DNA of 64,000 nt from CAWBRT01 sp963814745 (GTDB taxonomy: Bacteria > Acidobacteriota > Terriglobia > Terriglobales > Acidobacteriaceae): the NCBI GenBank assembly GCA_963814745.1, contig CAWFEA010000004.1:744001-808000 (forward strand), read 5' to 3'. Every line of letters begins with the position of its first letter. The first letter of the stretch is position 1. A program made the position numbers and the translations under genes. Below the pieces are notes generated by a model, which ran no database searches, was not told the origin of the DNA, and worked only from the letters and a program-made list of their open reading frames with translations. This document shows positions 17,129 through 25,821 of the stretch, piece by piece.

Positions 17129-18256
17129 CTGTCTAACAAACTATCGGGCTTGATAGATGCGCAAGAGGATCGGGGTACCATTCAACAGCCGAAATCAGGA
17201 GCCTCCTTCTACCGGCCTGAATTGGACTGCCTTCGGTTCTTCGCATTCCTTGCTGTCTTCGTCCATCATACGTTTCCCAAGACGGCGGACTTTTACCAGG
17301 CCCGTCACCTGCCTACCTTTCTCGCGAACATCCCCTATGCGGGGGCATTCGGAGTTGATTTATTCTTCTGCCTTAGCGCGTACCTGATTACCGAGTTATT
17401 ATTGCGAGAAAAGGATCAGCGTAACCGTTTGAGCGTCAAAGCGTTCTATGTTCGCCGGATCCTCCGCATATGGCCTTTGTATTTTACCCTCGTGTTGTTC
17501 GCCTTTGGCTTGTCCTTCGTGGATCCGACTCAGCATTTCAGCGGCGTGCAGTGTACGTTGTTTTTTTTGCTGTCCGGCAACTGGGTGATAGGCCACATGC
17601 AATCGGTGGCTATTCCGCTGTGGAGCGTGTCGGTAGAAGAGCAATTCTATTTGCTTTGGCCTTTAGTAGTACGCAAGGCCAATCGAAAACGGATGCTGGC
17701 GATCTGCGTTCTGCTGATTGGGGCGGCCTTTCTCTGGCGCGCGGTCGCGACGCGAATGGGCGCGCCTCACCAGATCCTTTGGGCGGGCACATTTAGTCAT
17801 TTGGATACGTTCAGTTATGGGATCATTCTTTCGCTCGTAGGCGTGAAGCGCCACATTTCCGGTATAATACGCGTCGTGTTGCTCCTATCGGGAGCTTGCA
17901 CGTGGGTATTTGCAGCCAGTGTCCGTGATCATGACGACGTCATGATAGCCCTGGTTGCGCTTGGGAGTGTCGCGATACTAAGAGCTGTGATCGGACTTGA
18001 TTGGCGAAATCCTATCCTCATTCGCCTCGGAATGGTGTCATACGGACTGTATGCATACCACCTAGTATTCTTGGACACAATCAAGCGGATATTTTTCAAG
18101 CCCGACGTACAGATCCATGTACTGGGATTTGCAACGTGGTGGTGTTTGTCATTGGCTGCTACCATGGGGGCGGCGCTTGCTTCGTACAGGTGGCTGGAGT
18201 CGCCGTTCTTACGTTTGAAGAAGCGATTCACCATTGTGACATCCCGCCCTGTGTGA
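17129..18256 (+). CDS. Acyltransferase 3 family (OafA/YrhL-like) membrane protein
   Basis: An integral membrane O-acyltransferase of about 370 residues that adds acetyl groups to surface sugars from the inner membrane. It begins with the family's YRPELDCLRFFAFLAVFVHH, whose His is essential in relatives, and continues with GVDLFFCLSAYLI, YVRRILRIWPLYF and SVSVEEQFYLLWPLV. About ten hydrophobic helices follow. The start is uncertain: a TTG at 17150 has no ribosome site, whereas an in-frame CTG at 17129 is 8 bases behind AAGGAG (17115-17120). I report the CTG, which would be unusual. It probably acetylates the nonulosonate-bearing glycan. Confidence 0.85.
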   Translation: MSNKLSGLIDAQEDRGTIQQPKSGASFYRPELDCLRFFAFLAVFVHHTFPKTADFYQARHLPTFLANIPYAGAFGVDLFFCLSAYLITELLLREKDQRNRLSVKAFYVRRILRIWPLYFTLVLFAFGLSFVDPTQHFSGVQCTLFFLLSGNWVIGHMQSVAIPLWSVSVEEQFYLLWPLVVRKANRKRMLAICVLLIGAAFLWRAVATRMGAPHQILWAGTFSHLDTFSYGIILSLVGVKRHISGIIRVVLLLSGACTWVFAASVRDHDDVMIALVALGSVAILRAVIGLDWRNPILIRLGMVSYGLYAYHLVFLDTIKRIFFKPDVQIHVLGFATWWCLSLAATMGAALASYRWLESPFLRLKKRFTIVTSRPV

Positions 18257-18486
18257 ATGGACCCTGCCGGGCTCTTAGCTTAAAAGGCTAAAAGATCCAT
18301 TGTCGCTTGAACTCCGAAGAAGGATTGACGCGGCCCTTGCTCGGGAAAGGGAAAGGTATTCGTGATCTGCGATCATCGCTTGGACCGCTTCTTGCTAAAC
18401 TAAGTTGCAATCGGGCGGTGCACTTGTGGTGGCGGCAGGGCGTTTGTCGATTCCGGTGAAGTCCTGTATCAAGATTGGAGCTTGGA

Positions 18487-19251
18487 GTGAGCGATGTACG
18501 TCCGGTGTTGGCCGTTATACCCGCCCGGAGCGGATCGAAGGGATTGCCGGGCAAGAACGTTCGACCCTTTGCCGGCCTGCCGCTGATTGCGCATTCCATT
18601 CGTCTAGCGAAGCTGTGTCCGGAAATCGACCGATGCGTTGTTTCTACCGATAGCGAGGAAATTGCGGAGATTGCGCGCGCGCAGGGCGGCGACGTGCCGT
18701 TTTTGCGGCCCACCGAATTGGCCCAGGACGACACTCCCATGTGGCCGGTACTCCAGCACTGCTTAAGAGAGATGGAACGACGCGGCACGACGAAGTTCGG
18801 CTCGGTACTCCTCCTACAGCCTACTTCACCTGGGCGTATTCCTCAGGACGTTACGCTGGCGATCCGGATGCTCGAGGACGATCCGGCCGCCGTCGGCGTG
18901 ATTGCGGTTTCCGAGCCCCGCTTCAATCCACGCTGGGTCTGCGTGGAAGAAGTTGGGGGTTACATGAGGCGCCTCGTGCAATCCGCCGCCGCTTCCGTGC
19001 GGCGTCAGGATGTCCCGCTCGTGTATCGTATCAACGGTCTTTTGTACCTTTGGCGTCACGATCACGTGGCGGGTGAGACCACGCCGAGCATCGGGGAGAT
19101 GCCGCATCGTATGCTGATTGTTCCCGAGGAACGCGCCATTGACATTGACGAGGCGAATGGTTTCAAACTGGCGGAGTTGCTGGTGCGCGAGGGCATCGTG
19201 CAACTACCTTGGCTGCATTGTTTTCACAAGGGTGGAAATACCGATAAGTGA
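18487..19251 (+). CDS. neuA: CMP-nonulosonate cytidylyltransferase NeuA family, copy 2
   Basis: A 254-residue second NeuA-type cytidylyltransferase. It shows IPARSGSKGLPGKNVRPFAG, CVVSTDSEEIAEIARAQGGD, LLLQPTSPGR and the C-terminal PEERAIDIDEANGFKLAE. The frame is open from 18475, but GTG 18487 follows a TTGGAG site by 6 bases and is preferred. It differs clearly from copy 1 (for example QPTSP here against LDTGTP there), so the copies may activate different acids. QPTSP is the usual form in the family. It is followed by the degraded SDR tail, the same neuA-SDR order as in the first set. Confidence 0.9.
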   Translation: MSDVRPVLAVIPARSGSKGLPGKNVRPFAGLPLIAHSIRLAKLCPEIDRCVVSTDSEEIAEIARAQGGDVPFLRPTELAQDDTPMWPVLQHCLREMERRGTTKFGSVLLLQPTSPGRIPQDVTLAIRMLEDDPAAVGVIAVSEPRFNPRWVCVEEVGGYMRRLVQSAAASVRRQDVPLVYRINGLLYLWRHDHVAGETTPSIGEMPHRMLIVPEERAIDIDEANGFKLAELLVREGIVQLPWLHCFHKGGNTDK

Positions 19252-19311
19252 ACGAATGCCGCCCAAAGGACCGTCGCTGCCGTTACACGCCGAGGCGGTT
19301 GGGGCCACCGT

Positions 19312-19389
19312 GGCCTATGTGCAACTGAGCTATTCGCATATGTAATCTGGCAGATCGTGGCACCCGACGGAGGGTGGACAGCATGGTAA
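19312..19389 (+). pseudogene. C-terminal relic of an SDR oxidoreductase
   Basis: In frame up to a TAA at 19387 the sequence reads ATELFAYVIWQIVAPDGGWT then AW. This aligns with the SDR C-terminus (ASDASAYVTGQIVVVDGGW followed by TAW) and ends in the same GGWTAW as the intact SDR at 14234-15046. Nothing upstream of about 19312 still resembles an SDR. The neuB copy 2 ATG (19383) lies inside the last codons of the relic, and its ribosome site GGAGG is the relic's GlyGly codons. This shows an SDR gene once stood between neuA and neuB here. Confidence 0.7.
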
Positions 19390-20435
19390 CGCCAATTCGC
19401 ATTGGGAAGCATCGTATCGGACCAGCTCTGCCGTGCCTGGTGATCGCCGAGGGCGGCGTCAACCACAATGGCAGTCTGGAAAGAGCATTGCGTTTAGTGG
19501 ACGCCGCCGCGGAAGCGGGGGCCGATGCGATCAAGTTTCAGACATTCAACTCCGAGGAGGTCATCTCGCCGGTCGCCCCCAAAGCCAAGTACCAAGAACA
19601 GACGACGGGGACAGCGGAATCGCAGCTTGACATGGTGCGAAAGCTCGAATTGCCGCCCGGAGACTTCGCGACGATCAATCGTCGTTGCCGTGAGCGGGAG
19701 CTGCTCTTTTTGTCAACGCCATTCGACCGCGGCAGTGTCGATCTATTGCAAAATCTCGATATGGGGGCTTTTAAGATCGCAAGTGGCGAGATTACAAATT
19801 TTCCGTTTCTGACCTACGTAGCGAAGCAGGGGAAGCCCGTAATTCTGTCCACCGGGATGTCGGATCTCGACGAAGTAGCGGCGGCGGTGGAGGCGTTGCG
19901 CGCCGCCGGGAACGGCGAACTGGCTCTGCTGCATTGCGTCAGCAATTATCCGGCGCTTGCTTCCAGCGCAAATCTGCGAGCTATGAGAACACTCGAGGAT
20001 CGCTTCGGAGTGCCGATAGGATATTCGGACCACACGGAAGGGATTGAGGTTTCCCTGGCGGCGGCTGCGCTGGGTGCGTGCATCGTGGAGAAGCATTTTA
20101 CGCTGGATCGAACGCTGCCGGGACCGGATCACCGGGCCTCTTTGGAACCGTGCGAGTTGGCGGCGCTGGTAAGAGGGATTCGCACGATTGAAGCCGCTTT
20201 AGGCGATGGCCGCAAAGTTCCGGCCGCTGAAGAATTGAATACCGCCGCCGTCGCGCGTCGCAGCCTGGTCGCCGCTTCCGACCTGGCTGCCGGCACCGTG
20301 TTGAGCGCGGAGAATATTGCGATCCGGCGACCTGGAACCGGCTTGCCGCCCGCGGCCCTGCCGAACGTAATAGGCCGTCGCCTGCGCGAAGCCATACCCG
20401 CCGGTACCTTGCTGTCGAGGGAGATGCTGGCGTGA
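19383..20435 (+). CDS. neuB: Nonulosonic acid synthase NeuB family, copy 2
   Basis: A 350-residue PEP-dependent nine-carbon acid synthase. LPCLVIAEGGVNHNGS, GADAIKFQTFNSEEVIS, LELPPGDFATI, FKIASGEITNFPFL, GKPVILSTGMSD, LLHCVSNYPA, GYSDHTEG, ACIVEKHFTLD and GPDHRASLEP are all characteristic, and a full SAF domain closes the protein (DLAAGTVLSAENIAIRRPGTG). It matches the LegI/NeuB consensus better than copy 1, which lacks the SNYPA and GPDHxASLEP forms. ATG 19383 follows GGAGG (19369-19373) by 9 bases; a GTG at 19374 is too close to that site. It overlaps neuC copy 2 by 4 bases. Confidence 0.93.
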   Translation: MVTPIRIGKHRIGPALPCLVIAEGGVNHNGSLERALRLVDAAAEAGADAIKFQTFNSEEVISPVAPKAKYQEQTTGTAESQLDMVRKLELPPGDFATINRRCRERELLFLSTPFDRGSVDLLQNLDMGAFKIASGEITNFPFLTYVAKQGKPVILSTGMSDLDEVAAAVEALRAAGNGELALLHCVSNYPALASSANLRAMRTLEDRFGVPIGYSDHTEGIEVSLAAAALGACIVEKHFTLDRTLPGPDHRASLEPCELAALVRGIRTIEAALGDGRKVPAAEELNTAAVARRSLVAASDLAAGTVLSAENIAIRRPGTGLPPAALPNVIGRRLREAIPAGTLLSREMLA

Positions 20436-21590
20436 GGACGATTGGCGTTGTCTCCACCTCCCGCGCCGACTACAGCCACTATCGTCCGCTACTGCGCGCG
20501 ATTCTTGAGGACCCGGAACTTCGTTTGCATCTGCTGGTTTCCGGCATGCATCTGGTTCCCGAATTCGGGTTGACGGTGAAGGAGATTGAATCCGACGGAT
20601 TTCCGGTTGCCGCGCGGATTGAGACCCTGCTGGGTTCGGATACACCTGATGCGATTGGCAAATCCATGGGATTGGCCGTGATCGGTTTTGCGCAAGCGTT
20701 TGCCGCTTTCCTGCCGGATATTCTGGTTTTGCTGGGCGACCGCTTCGAAATGCATGCCGCCGGGTTGGCCGCGCTGCCCTTCAAGTTGCCGGTGGCGCAT
20801 ATTGGTGGTGGAGATGTGACCGAGGGTGCTATCGACGAGAGCCTGCGCCACAGCCTCACGAAGCTCAGCCACCTGCACTTTGTGTCTGGCGGCGAGCAAC
20901 AAGCACGCATTCTGCAAATGGGCGAGGAGCCCTGGCGTGTTCTGGTGACGGGCGAGCTTAGCCTGGACGTCATCCACTCCACCCCACGATTGTCGGCGCA
21001 GGAAATGAAAACGAGGTTCGGGATCAGGATTGACCGCCCTTTCCTGATCGCCACGTATCACCCGGTCACGTTGGAGTACGAAAAGACCGGCGAGCAGATA
21101 GCGCAATTCCTGGCGGCTTTGGATGAAATAGGGATGCCCGTGTTGTTCACCGTGCCTAATGCTGATACGGCTCACCGAGTGATCGCCACGGCTATTCAAG
21201 ACTATATCGCTTCGCATCCGGAGTCGCGGCTGGTCGAAAGTTTGGGGCCGGCCGGTTTTTTCACGTCGATGTCTTTGGCGGCGGCAATGGCCGGCAACTC
21301 TTCCAGCGGCATCATCGAGGCTGCCTCGTTTGCATTGCCGGTCATCAACATCGGCAGCCGGCAGCGCGGCCGCCTTCGCGCCCGCAACGTGATCGACTGC
21401 GGTGAAAAGCCGGGCTGAAATCGTTGCTGCCCTCCGGCAGGCGCTTAGGCCGGAGTTCCGCGCATCGCTATGCGGCCTTGACAATCCGTACGGTACAGGA
21501 ACCGCTACCGCTCAGATGATCCATCGGCTCAAGACCGTCCCTATCGACGATAAGCTGATCCATAAGAGATTCATGAAGCATGGAAAGTAG
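20432..21590 (+). pseudogene. neuC: neuC copy 2, hydrolysing 2-epimerase, frameshifted near the 3' end
   Basis: A NeuC/LegG-type hydrolysing 2-epimerase that is intact for 328 residues: VVSTSRADYSHYRPLL, LLGDRFEMHAAGLAALPF, HIGGGDVTEGAIDESLRHSL, YHPVTLEYE, GNSSSGIIEAASFALPVINI, GSRQRGRLRARNVIDCG. It then stops at 21416-21418. The rest of the family C-terminus continues in the next frame (RAEIVAALRQALRPEF, NPYGTGTATAQMIHRLK, LIHKRF) to a stop at 21588-21590. Removing one base from the AAAA of GGTGAAAAGCC (around 21403-21408) restores one frame of about 385 codons. The cut removes the last helices of the second domain, so the product may be inactive unless this is an assembly error. Confidence 0.82.
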
Positions 21591-21860
21591 TTTATAAGGG
21601 AGACAGCTGCGAACAATATCGTTGCGGTGAAGAGCAGTGCGGAACGTATTGCAGCACTTTTGAATTGCGTGAGAAAGCGATGGAGTTACGTTTTCATCAG
21701 GGCGGACGCAGTTCAAGCGCAGGTTCGGTAGGAAACTCTGGTACTCTTAGATAACAGTTGTTGCAATAGATAGTCCCCCTGCTTGTAACCACAATCGACA
21801 GGATGAAAGTGTAAGCATCGAATTAATCACTAAGTCGTGTCGCCAGGGACAAATTAGACG

Positions 21861-22970
21861 ATGAAAGATACCGGTCATAGCATCGCAACGAGAGAGTTAC
21901 AGCCCTGTCAGGAGCTACCATTGGTGGATGCCGATTGCTCTCTCCGCAATGCAATGTCGGTCATCGACAACCATGGAAAGGGCATTGCGGTCGTTGTCGA
22001 TGACGAGCAGCGTCTGCTGGCCACCGTTACTGACGGTGACCTCCGGCGCGCGATTCTGGCCGGTATCGATCTCGATCTTTCGGTGGTACGCCTGCGACAG
22101 AAGCAATGCACGACTCACGCACATCTTCCCGTAGTAGCCGCTCGTATCGGCACCCCGGACACTGAATTGATTGCCTTGATGAAGGAGCGAAGTGTCCGGC
22201 AGGTTCCGCTGTTGGATGGTGAGCACCGGGTTCGCGGATTGGCGGTTCTGGACGATCTACTGAACGTATTCGAGCTGCCGGTAACCGGCGTAATTATGGC
22301 CGGAGGTTTTGGTAATCGCCTTCGGCCGCTTACGGAATCTGTGCCAAAGCCCATGCTGCTCATCAATGGGCGCCCGTTGCTGGAACATACGCTCGGCAAG
22401 CTGCGAGAAGCCGGCGTGCAGTCGGTACACATCACGACTCACTACCTTAGCGAGAACATCATCCGGCACTTCAAGGATGGTTCTGCTTTCGGCATCAATT
22501 TGAGTTATGTACAGGAACCCAAACCATTGGGAACCGCTGCGGCGCTCGCCCGCGTTAGCACTGGAAGCGATCCTTTGCTTGTAATCAACGGCGACATTCT
22601 GACCAACGTGAACGTTCGTGCGATGCTGGAATTTCATCGGGAGCATGAGGCTTGCATGACCATCGGCGTCCGCCAATTTGACATTGAAATGCCGTTTGGC
22701 GTGGTGGAGAACGATGGGATAAAAGTGATCGGTATTGTGGAAAAGCCGGTCTTGCGGCACCTTATCAACGCGGGGATTTACATCTTGGATCCGGCCGTGT
22801 GCGGACTGATTCCGCCTCACCAGCATTTCGACATGCCGGACTTGATTACTGCGGCGATCAAGGAGGGCGGCACTGTCGTCAACTTTCTGGTTCGTGAATA
22901 CTGGCTTGATATTAACCGCATCGAGCACTACCAGAAAGCCGGAACCGACGCTGCGGAGGGAATAGTTTGA
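21861..22970 (+). CDS. Sugar-1-phosphate nucleotidyltransferase with N-terminal CBS domains (PtmE-like)
   Basis: A 369-residue protein with a CBS-domain pair at residues 15-130 (MSVIDNHGKGIAVVVDDEQ, LLATVTDGDLRRAILAG, VRQVPLLDGEHRVRGLAVLD). A GT-A nucleotidyltransferase follows from residue 140 (VIMAGGFGNRLRPLTESVPK, PMLLINGRPLLEHTL, LLVINGDILTNVN). This two-part layout is that of PtmE, the glucosamine-1-phosphate guanylyltransferase of the Campylobacter CMP-legionaminate route, and the next gene is LegB-like. It is therefore likely to make the GDP-linked amino sugar that starts the pathway. The CBS pair may sense a nucleotide. It overlaps legB by 4 bases; the 270 bases upstream hold nothing I recognise. 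Confidence 0.85.
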   Translation: MKDTGHSIATRELQPCQELPLVDADCSLRNAMSVIDNHGKGIAVVVDDEQRLLATVTDGDLRRAILAGIDLDLSVVRLRQKQCTTHAHLPVVAARIGTPDTELIALMKERSVRQVPLLDGEHRVRGLAVLDDLLNVFELPVTGVIMAGGFGNRLRPLTESVPKPMLLINGRPLLEHTLGKLREAGVQSVHITTHYLSENIIRHFKDGSAFGINLSYVQEPKPLGTAAALARVSTGSDPLLVINGDILTNVNVRAMLEFHREHEACMTIGVRQFDIEMPFGVVENDGIKVIGIVEKPVLRHLINAGIYILDPAVCGLIPPHQHFDMPDLITAAIKEGGTVVNFLVREYWLDINRIEHYQKAGTDAAEGIV

Positions 22971-23959
22971 GCGAGTCTGCCTGGAGCGGATCCAAAGTCC
23001 TAGTTACCGGCGCGGGTGGATTCATTGGCAGCCACCTAGTTGAACGGCTGGTGGCGCTTGGCGCGAGTGTAACCGCATTTGTGCGCTACACATCAAACGG
23101 GCGCTGGGGCTGGCTGGACCATTCCGCGATCAAGAATGATATTGAAGTCGTACTCGGCGACGTGCGGGACTCGCTGAGCGTGCGCGAGGCTATGCGCGGG
23201 TGTGACGTCGTGTTTCACCTGGCGGCGCTGATCGGGATTCCTTATTCCTATCATGCGCCGCAGTCATATCTGCGCACCAACATAGAGGGCACGCTCAATA
23301 TATTGCAGGCGGCTCGCGAACTTGGAACCAGGCGGTTAGTTTGCACTTCGACCAGCGAAGTCTATGGTACGGCTTTGTACATTCCGATTGACGAAAAACA
23401 TCCGTTACAGGGCCAGTCGCCGTATTCCGCGACCAAGATAGGCGCCGACAAACTCGCTGAGTCTTATTACCTTTCGTTCGGTCTTCCGGTCGCGATTGCA
23501 CGTCCTTTCAATACCTATGGGCCGCGGCAGTCAGCGCGCGCGGTGATTCCTGCCCTGATCACGCAGGCCCTGGCAGGTTCCGAAATTCACCTCGGTTCCG
23601 TGCTGCCGACTCGCGATTTTAATTTTGTCGAGGATACAGTCGAAGGCTTCGTAGCGGTCGCAAGTAGCGATCGGGCAATTGGGCAGGCAATAAATTTAGG
23701 TACCGGGGTGGAGGTTAGCGTGGCTGAACTTGTCGCGATGATTGGCCACCTGCTGGGCAAGGAATTGAAGGTGGTTGAGGACGAACCGCGCGTTCGCCCT
23801 TCGAACAGTGAGGTAGACAGACTCTGCGCCAACGCAGCAAAAGCTCATGAAGTACTTGGCTGGAACCCGCGCTTCACGCTAAAGGCTGGTCTCCAGCGCA
23901 CCGTCGAGTGGGTGAGCCATAATCTACAGGAATATCGTATAGGTCGGTATGTCGTCTAA
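22967..23959 (+). CDS. legB: NAD-dependent 4,6-dehydratase, LegB-like
   Basis: A 330-residue extended SDR that probably removes water from a GDP/UDP-GlcNAc-type sugar to give the 4-keto-6-deoxy form. It has VLVTGAGGFIGSHLVERLVA, FVRYTSNGRWGWLDH, VFHLAALIGIPYSYHAPQSY, STSEVYGTALYIPIDEKHP, LQGQSPYSATKIGADKLAES (catalytic Tyr-x3-Lys) and RPFNTYGPRQSARAVIPALI. The long WGWLDH and DEKHPLQGQSPYSA(S/T)KIGAD stretches are the marks of the LegB subgroup rather than of RmlB or WbpM. The start is a TTG in TTGA overlap with the nucleotidyltransferase. With neuB, neuC and neuA it defines a legionaminate-like pathway. Confidence 0.85.
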   Translation: MSESAWSGSKVLVTGAGGFIGSHLVERLVALGASVTAFVRYTSNGRWGWLDHSAIKNDIEVVLGDVRDSLSVREAMRGCDVVFHLAALIGIPYSYHAPQSYLRTNIEGTLNILQAARELGTRRLVCTSTSEVYGTALYIPIDEKHPLQGQSPYSATKIGADKLAESYYLSFGLPVAIARPFNTYGPRQSARAVIPALITQALAGSEIHLGSVLPTRDFNFVEDTVEGFVAVASSDRAIGQAINLGTGVEVSVAELVAMIGHLLGKELKVVEDEPRVRPSNSEVDRLCANAAKAHEVLGWNPRFTLKAGLQRTVEWVSHNLQEYRIGRYVV

Positions 23960-25547
23960 TTCCCCCCTCCCCAGTGAGCCCACTCTTACTCTCCGCCCTC
24001 CTGAGACCGGACTAAGTAGCCTGGAGACCTGCTTGGCCCAAGAGCAAGAATTAGAGCTGCCCGTATCCACGACGCCGAAAGACGCTGTTTCGCTGACTAG
24101 CCTCAAGGGTTTGGCGAATCAAGTGGCGCGCGCTCTGGCCGTTTACGCCTTGGCCAACTTCGGTATCCGGATCTTGAATTTCTTGCTGCTGCCGGTCTTC
24201 ACGCGATTTCTGTCGCCGACCGATTACGGCATGATGGCAATGGCTGAGACAATTGCCATGTTCCTGCTATTAGTTTTTGGTCTTGGTTGCGAGGGATCCA
24301 TCCAGCGGTTGTATTTCCAGTATGATGGCGACTCCGGCGAACTTCAACGCTTCATCGGCAGTGTTCTTAAGTTTACACTCGCTATGGAAGCGTTGGCGGT
24401 GCTGTTGACACTTACGATCGGTTCGCCCTTGCTCCACGCCCTAGCGCCAGGGTTCGAAGTGCCCTTCCGATACCTCGCATGGGCAATCGCCACGGCGGCA
24501 GCAACGCAGTTTATTCAATGCCGGCTGGTTCTGTTCCAGGCCGAACGCCGTCCTGGGTCTTTTGTTGCCCTCGCCTTTTTATCTTTCGTGCTGACGGCTT
24601 CCATAACACTAATCCTGATCGTAGTGGCGCGGCTTGGCGTCGCCGGCATGCTGATCGGAAAATTTTCAGCCGCCTCGATTGCTTTTGGGGTTGCGATTTA
24701 CCTTGCTATCGGAGCGTTTCGGACGCCATTTGATCGGCAGAAAGTGCGCGCTGCTGTCGCGATGGGGGCCACGCTTGTACCCCATCAACTCATGGCCGGC
24801 GGTCTGATCGCCGGCGACCGATTTATCCTTCAGCATTACCGCGACCTGCATGAAGTAGGACTGTACGCGATCGCTTACACGTTTGGCATGATTATGTCGC
24901 TCGTCACCATGTCAATGAACCAGGCATGGACTCCGGTCTATTACGATTTGGCGCGCAGCGACGAAGGTCGGCGCAGGCTCGGCCGGATCTGCTCCGAGCT
25001 GTTCATTGGAATGTCGGCGGTGGCCTGTTTCGGGGCGTTGATTGCGCGGGACTTCGTCGCGCATTTTCTCAATGTACGCTACGCGGCAGCGGGAAGAGTG
25101 GTCCCGTGGATCATTGGCGCCTATCTGGCGCATGCCATGTTCTCGATATTTATTTTGGCAGTAATGCATGCCAAGCGAACGCAGTGGATCATGCTGGTCA
25201 GCTTTGTCGCTTTGACGGTCAACACCGTCTTCAATTTCGCTCTGATTCCCGTCTGGGGAATGTACGGGGCTGCCTACGCCACAGTGGTCGCCTACATCAC
25301 CGAAGCGATTGTCATGTACTTCGTGGCTCAACGTGCGTACCGCCTCAACTATGACCTGCTTCGCATGGCTGGAGGCGCTGGCATCTTTGTGTTGGCCCTC
25401 ATCGTTACGCAGATCCCATGGGCGGTGCATAATAGGCCGATTGCCCTGGCCTTAACAGGAGTTGCGTGTCTTGGGCTGCTAAGCATACTGGGATTGAAGA
25501 GGATGGTCATGCTGCTCGCTCGCCGGGCCGGCGGCCTGCAACCGTGA
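23949..25547 (+). CDS. Wzx-type polysaccharide flippase
   Basis: A 532-residue membrane protein of the MVF/oligosaccharide flippase superfamily, which moves lipid-linked repeat units across the inner membrane. About 12-14 hydrophobic helices begin near residue 57. The first conserved block is NFGIRILNFLLLPVFTRFLS followed by PTDYG, and ILQHYRDLHEVGLYAIAYTF near residue 296 is the mid-protein motif of the family. The first 50 residues are a Pro/Glu-rich cytoplasmic extension that is unusual. The gene overlaps legB by 11 bases and ends the plus-strand operon that starts at the second neuA. No Wzy polymerase is recognisable in the window. Confidence 0.88.
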   Translation: MSSNSPLPSEPTLTLRPPETGLSSLETCLAQEQELELPVSTTPKDAVSLTSLKGLANQVARALAVYALANFGIRILNFLLLPVFTRFLSPTDYGMMAMAETIAMFLLLVFGLGCEGSIQRLYFQYDGDSGELQRFIGSVLKFTLAMEALAVLLTLTIGSPLLHALAPGFEVPFRYLAWAIATAAATQFIQCRLVLFQAERRPGSFVALAFLSFVLTASITLILIVVARLGVAGMLIGKFSAASIAFGVAIYLAIGAFRTPFDRQKVRAAVAMGATLVPHQLMAGGLIAGDRFILQHYRDLHEVGLYAIAYTFGMIMSLVTMSMNQAWTPVYYDLARSDEGRRRLGRICSELFIGMSAVACFGALIARDFVAHFLNVRYAAAGRVVPWIIGAYLAHAMFSIFILAVMHAKRTQWIMLVSFVALTVNTVFNFALIPVWGMYGAAYATVVAYITEAIVMYFVAQRAYRLNYDLLRMAGGAGIFVLALIVTQIPWAVHNRPIALALTGVACLGLLSILGLKRMVMLLARRAGGLQP

Positions 25548-25585
25548 TAGCCCGGACCCGGAAGGCGATTCCGATTTTAAAACAC

Positions 25586-25610
25586 CCCGAATTCTGATCT
25601 AAGTTGAAGG
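25586..25610. repeat. Direct repeat copy A (about 25 bp)
   Basis: CCCCGAATTCTGATCTAAGT plus TGAAGG occurs here and again at 34056-34080 with one change (C for T), in the same orientation. The two copies bracket wza and the giant surface protein. They may be dispersed repeat units or scars of a mobile element. Confidence 0.6.
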
Positions 25611-25651
25611 TGGGCAGAACCAGGGTTGGTATAGTTCGGTAGTGAGGAGAC

Positions 25652-25695
25652 GTCATCCCGACCGAAGCGAGGCGGAGTGTCTCGCTGGGAATGAC
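25652..25695. repeat. REP-like hairpin
   Basis: GTCATCCC at 25652 pairs with GGGAATGAC ending at 25695 (one bulged A), and inside it GCGAG pairs with CTCGC. Short imperfect palindromes of this kind are scattered through intergenic DNA of many bacteria. It sits between wzx and wza, next to repeat copy A. Confidence 0.5.
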
Positions 25696-25821
25696 TTTCA
25701 TCTCTTGAGATACAACAACTCTGGCGCCGCTCCAGTTCCGACAGAGTCGGTTGAACAGGTCGTAGCGACCTTGAAGTAATCTGAGGATGGTGCTGATTCG
25801 CGCGCCGGGATCAGCGCTGCC

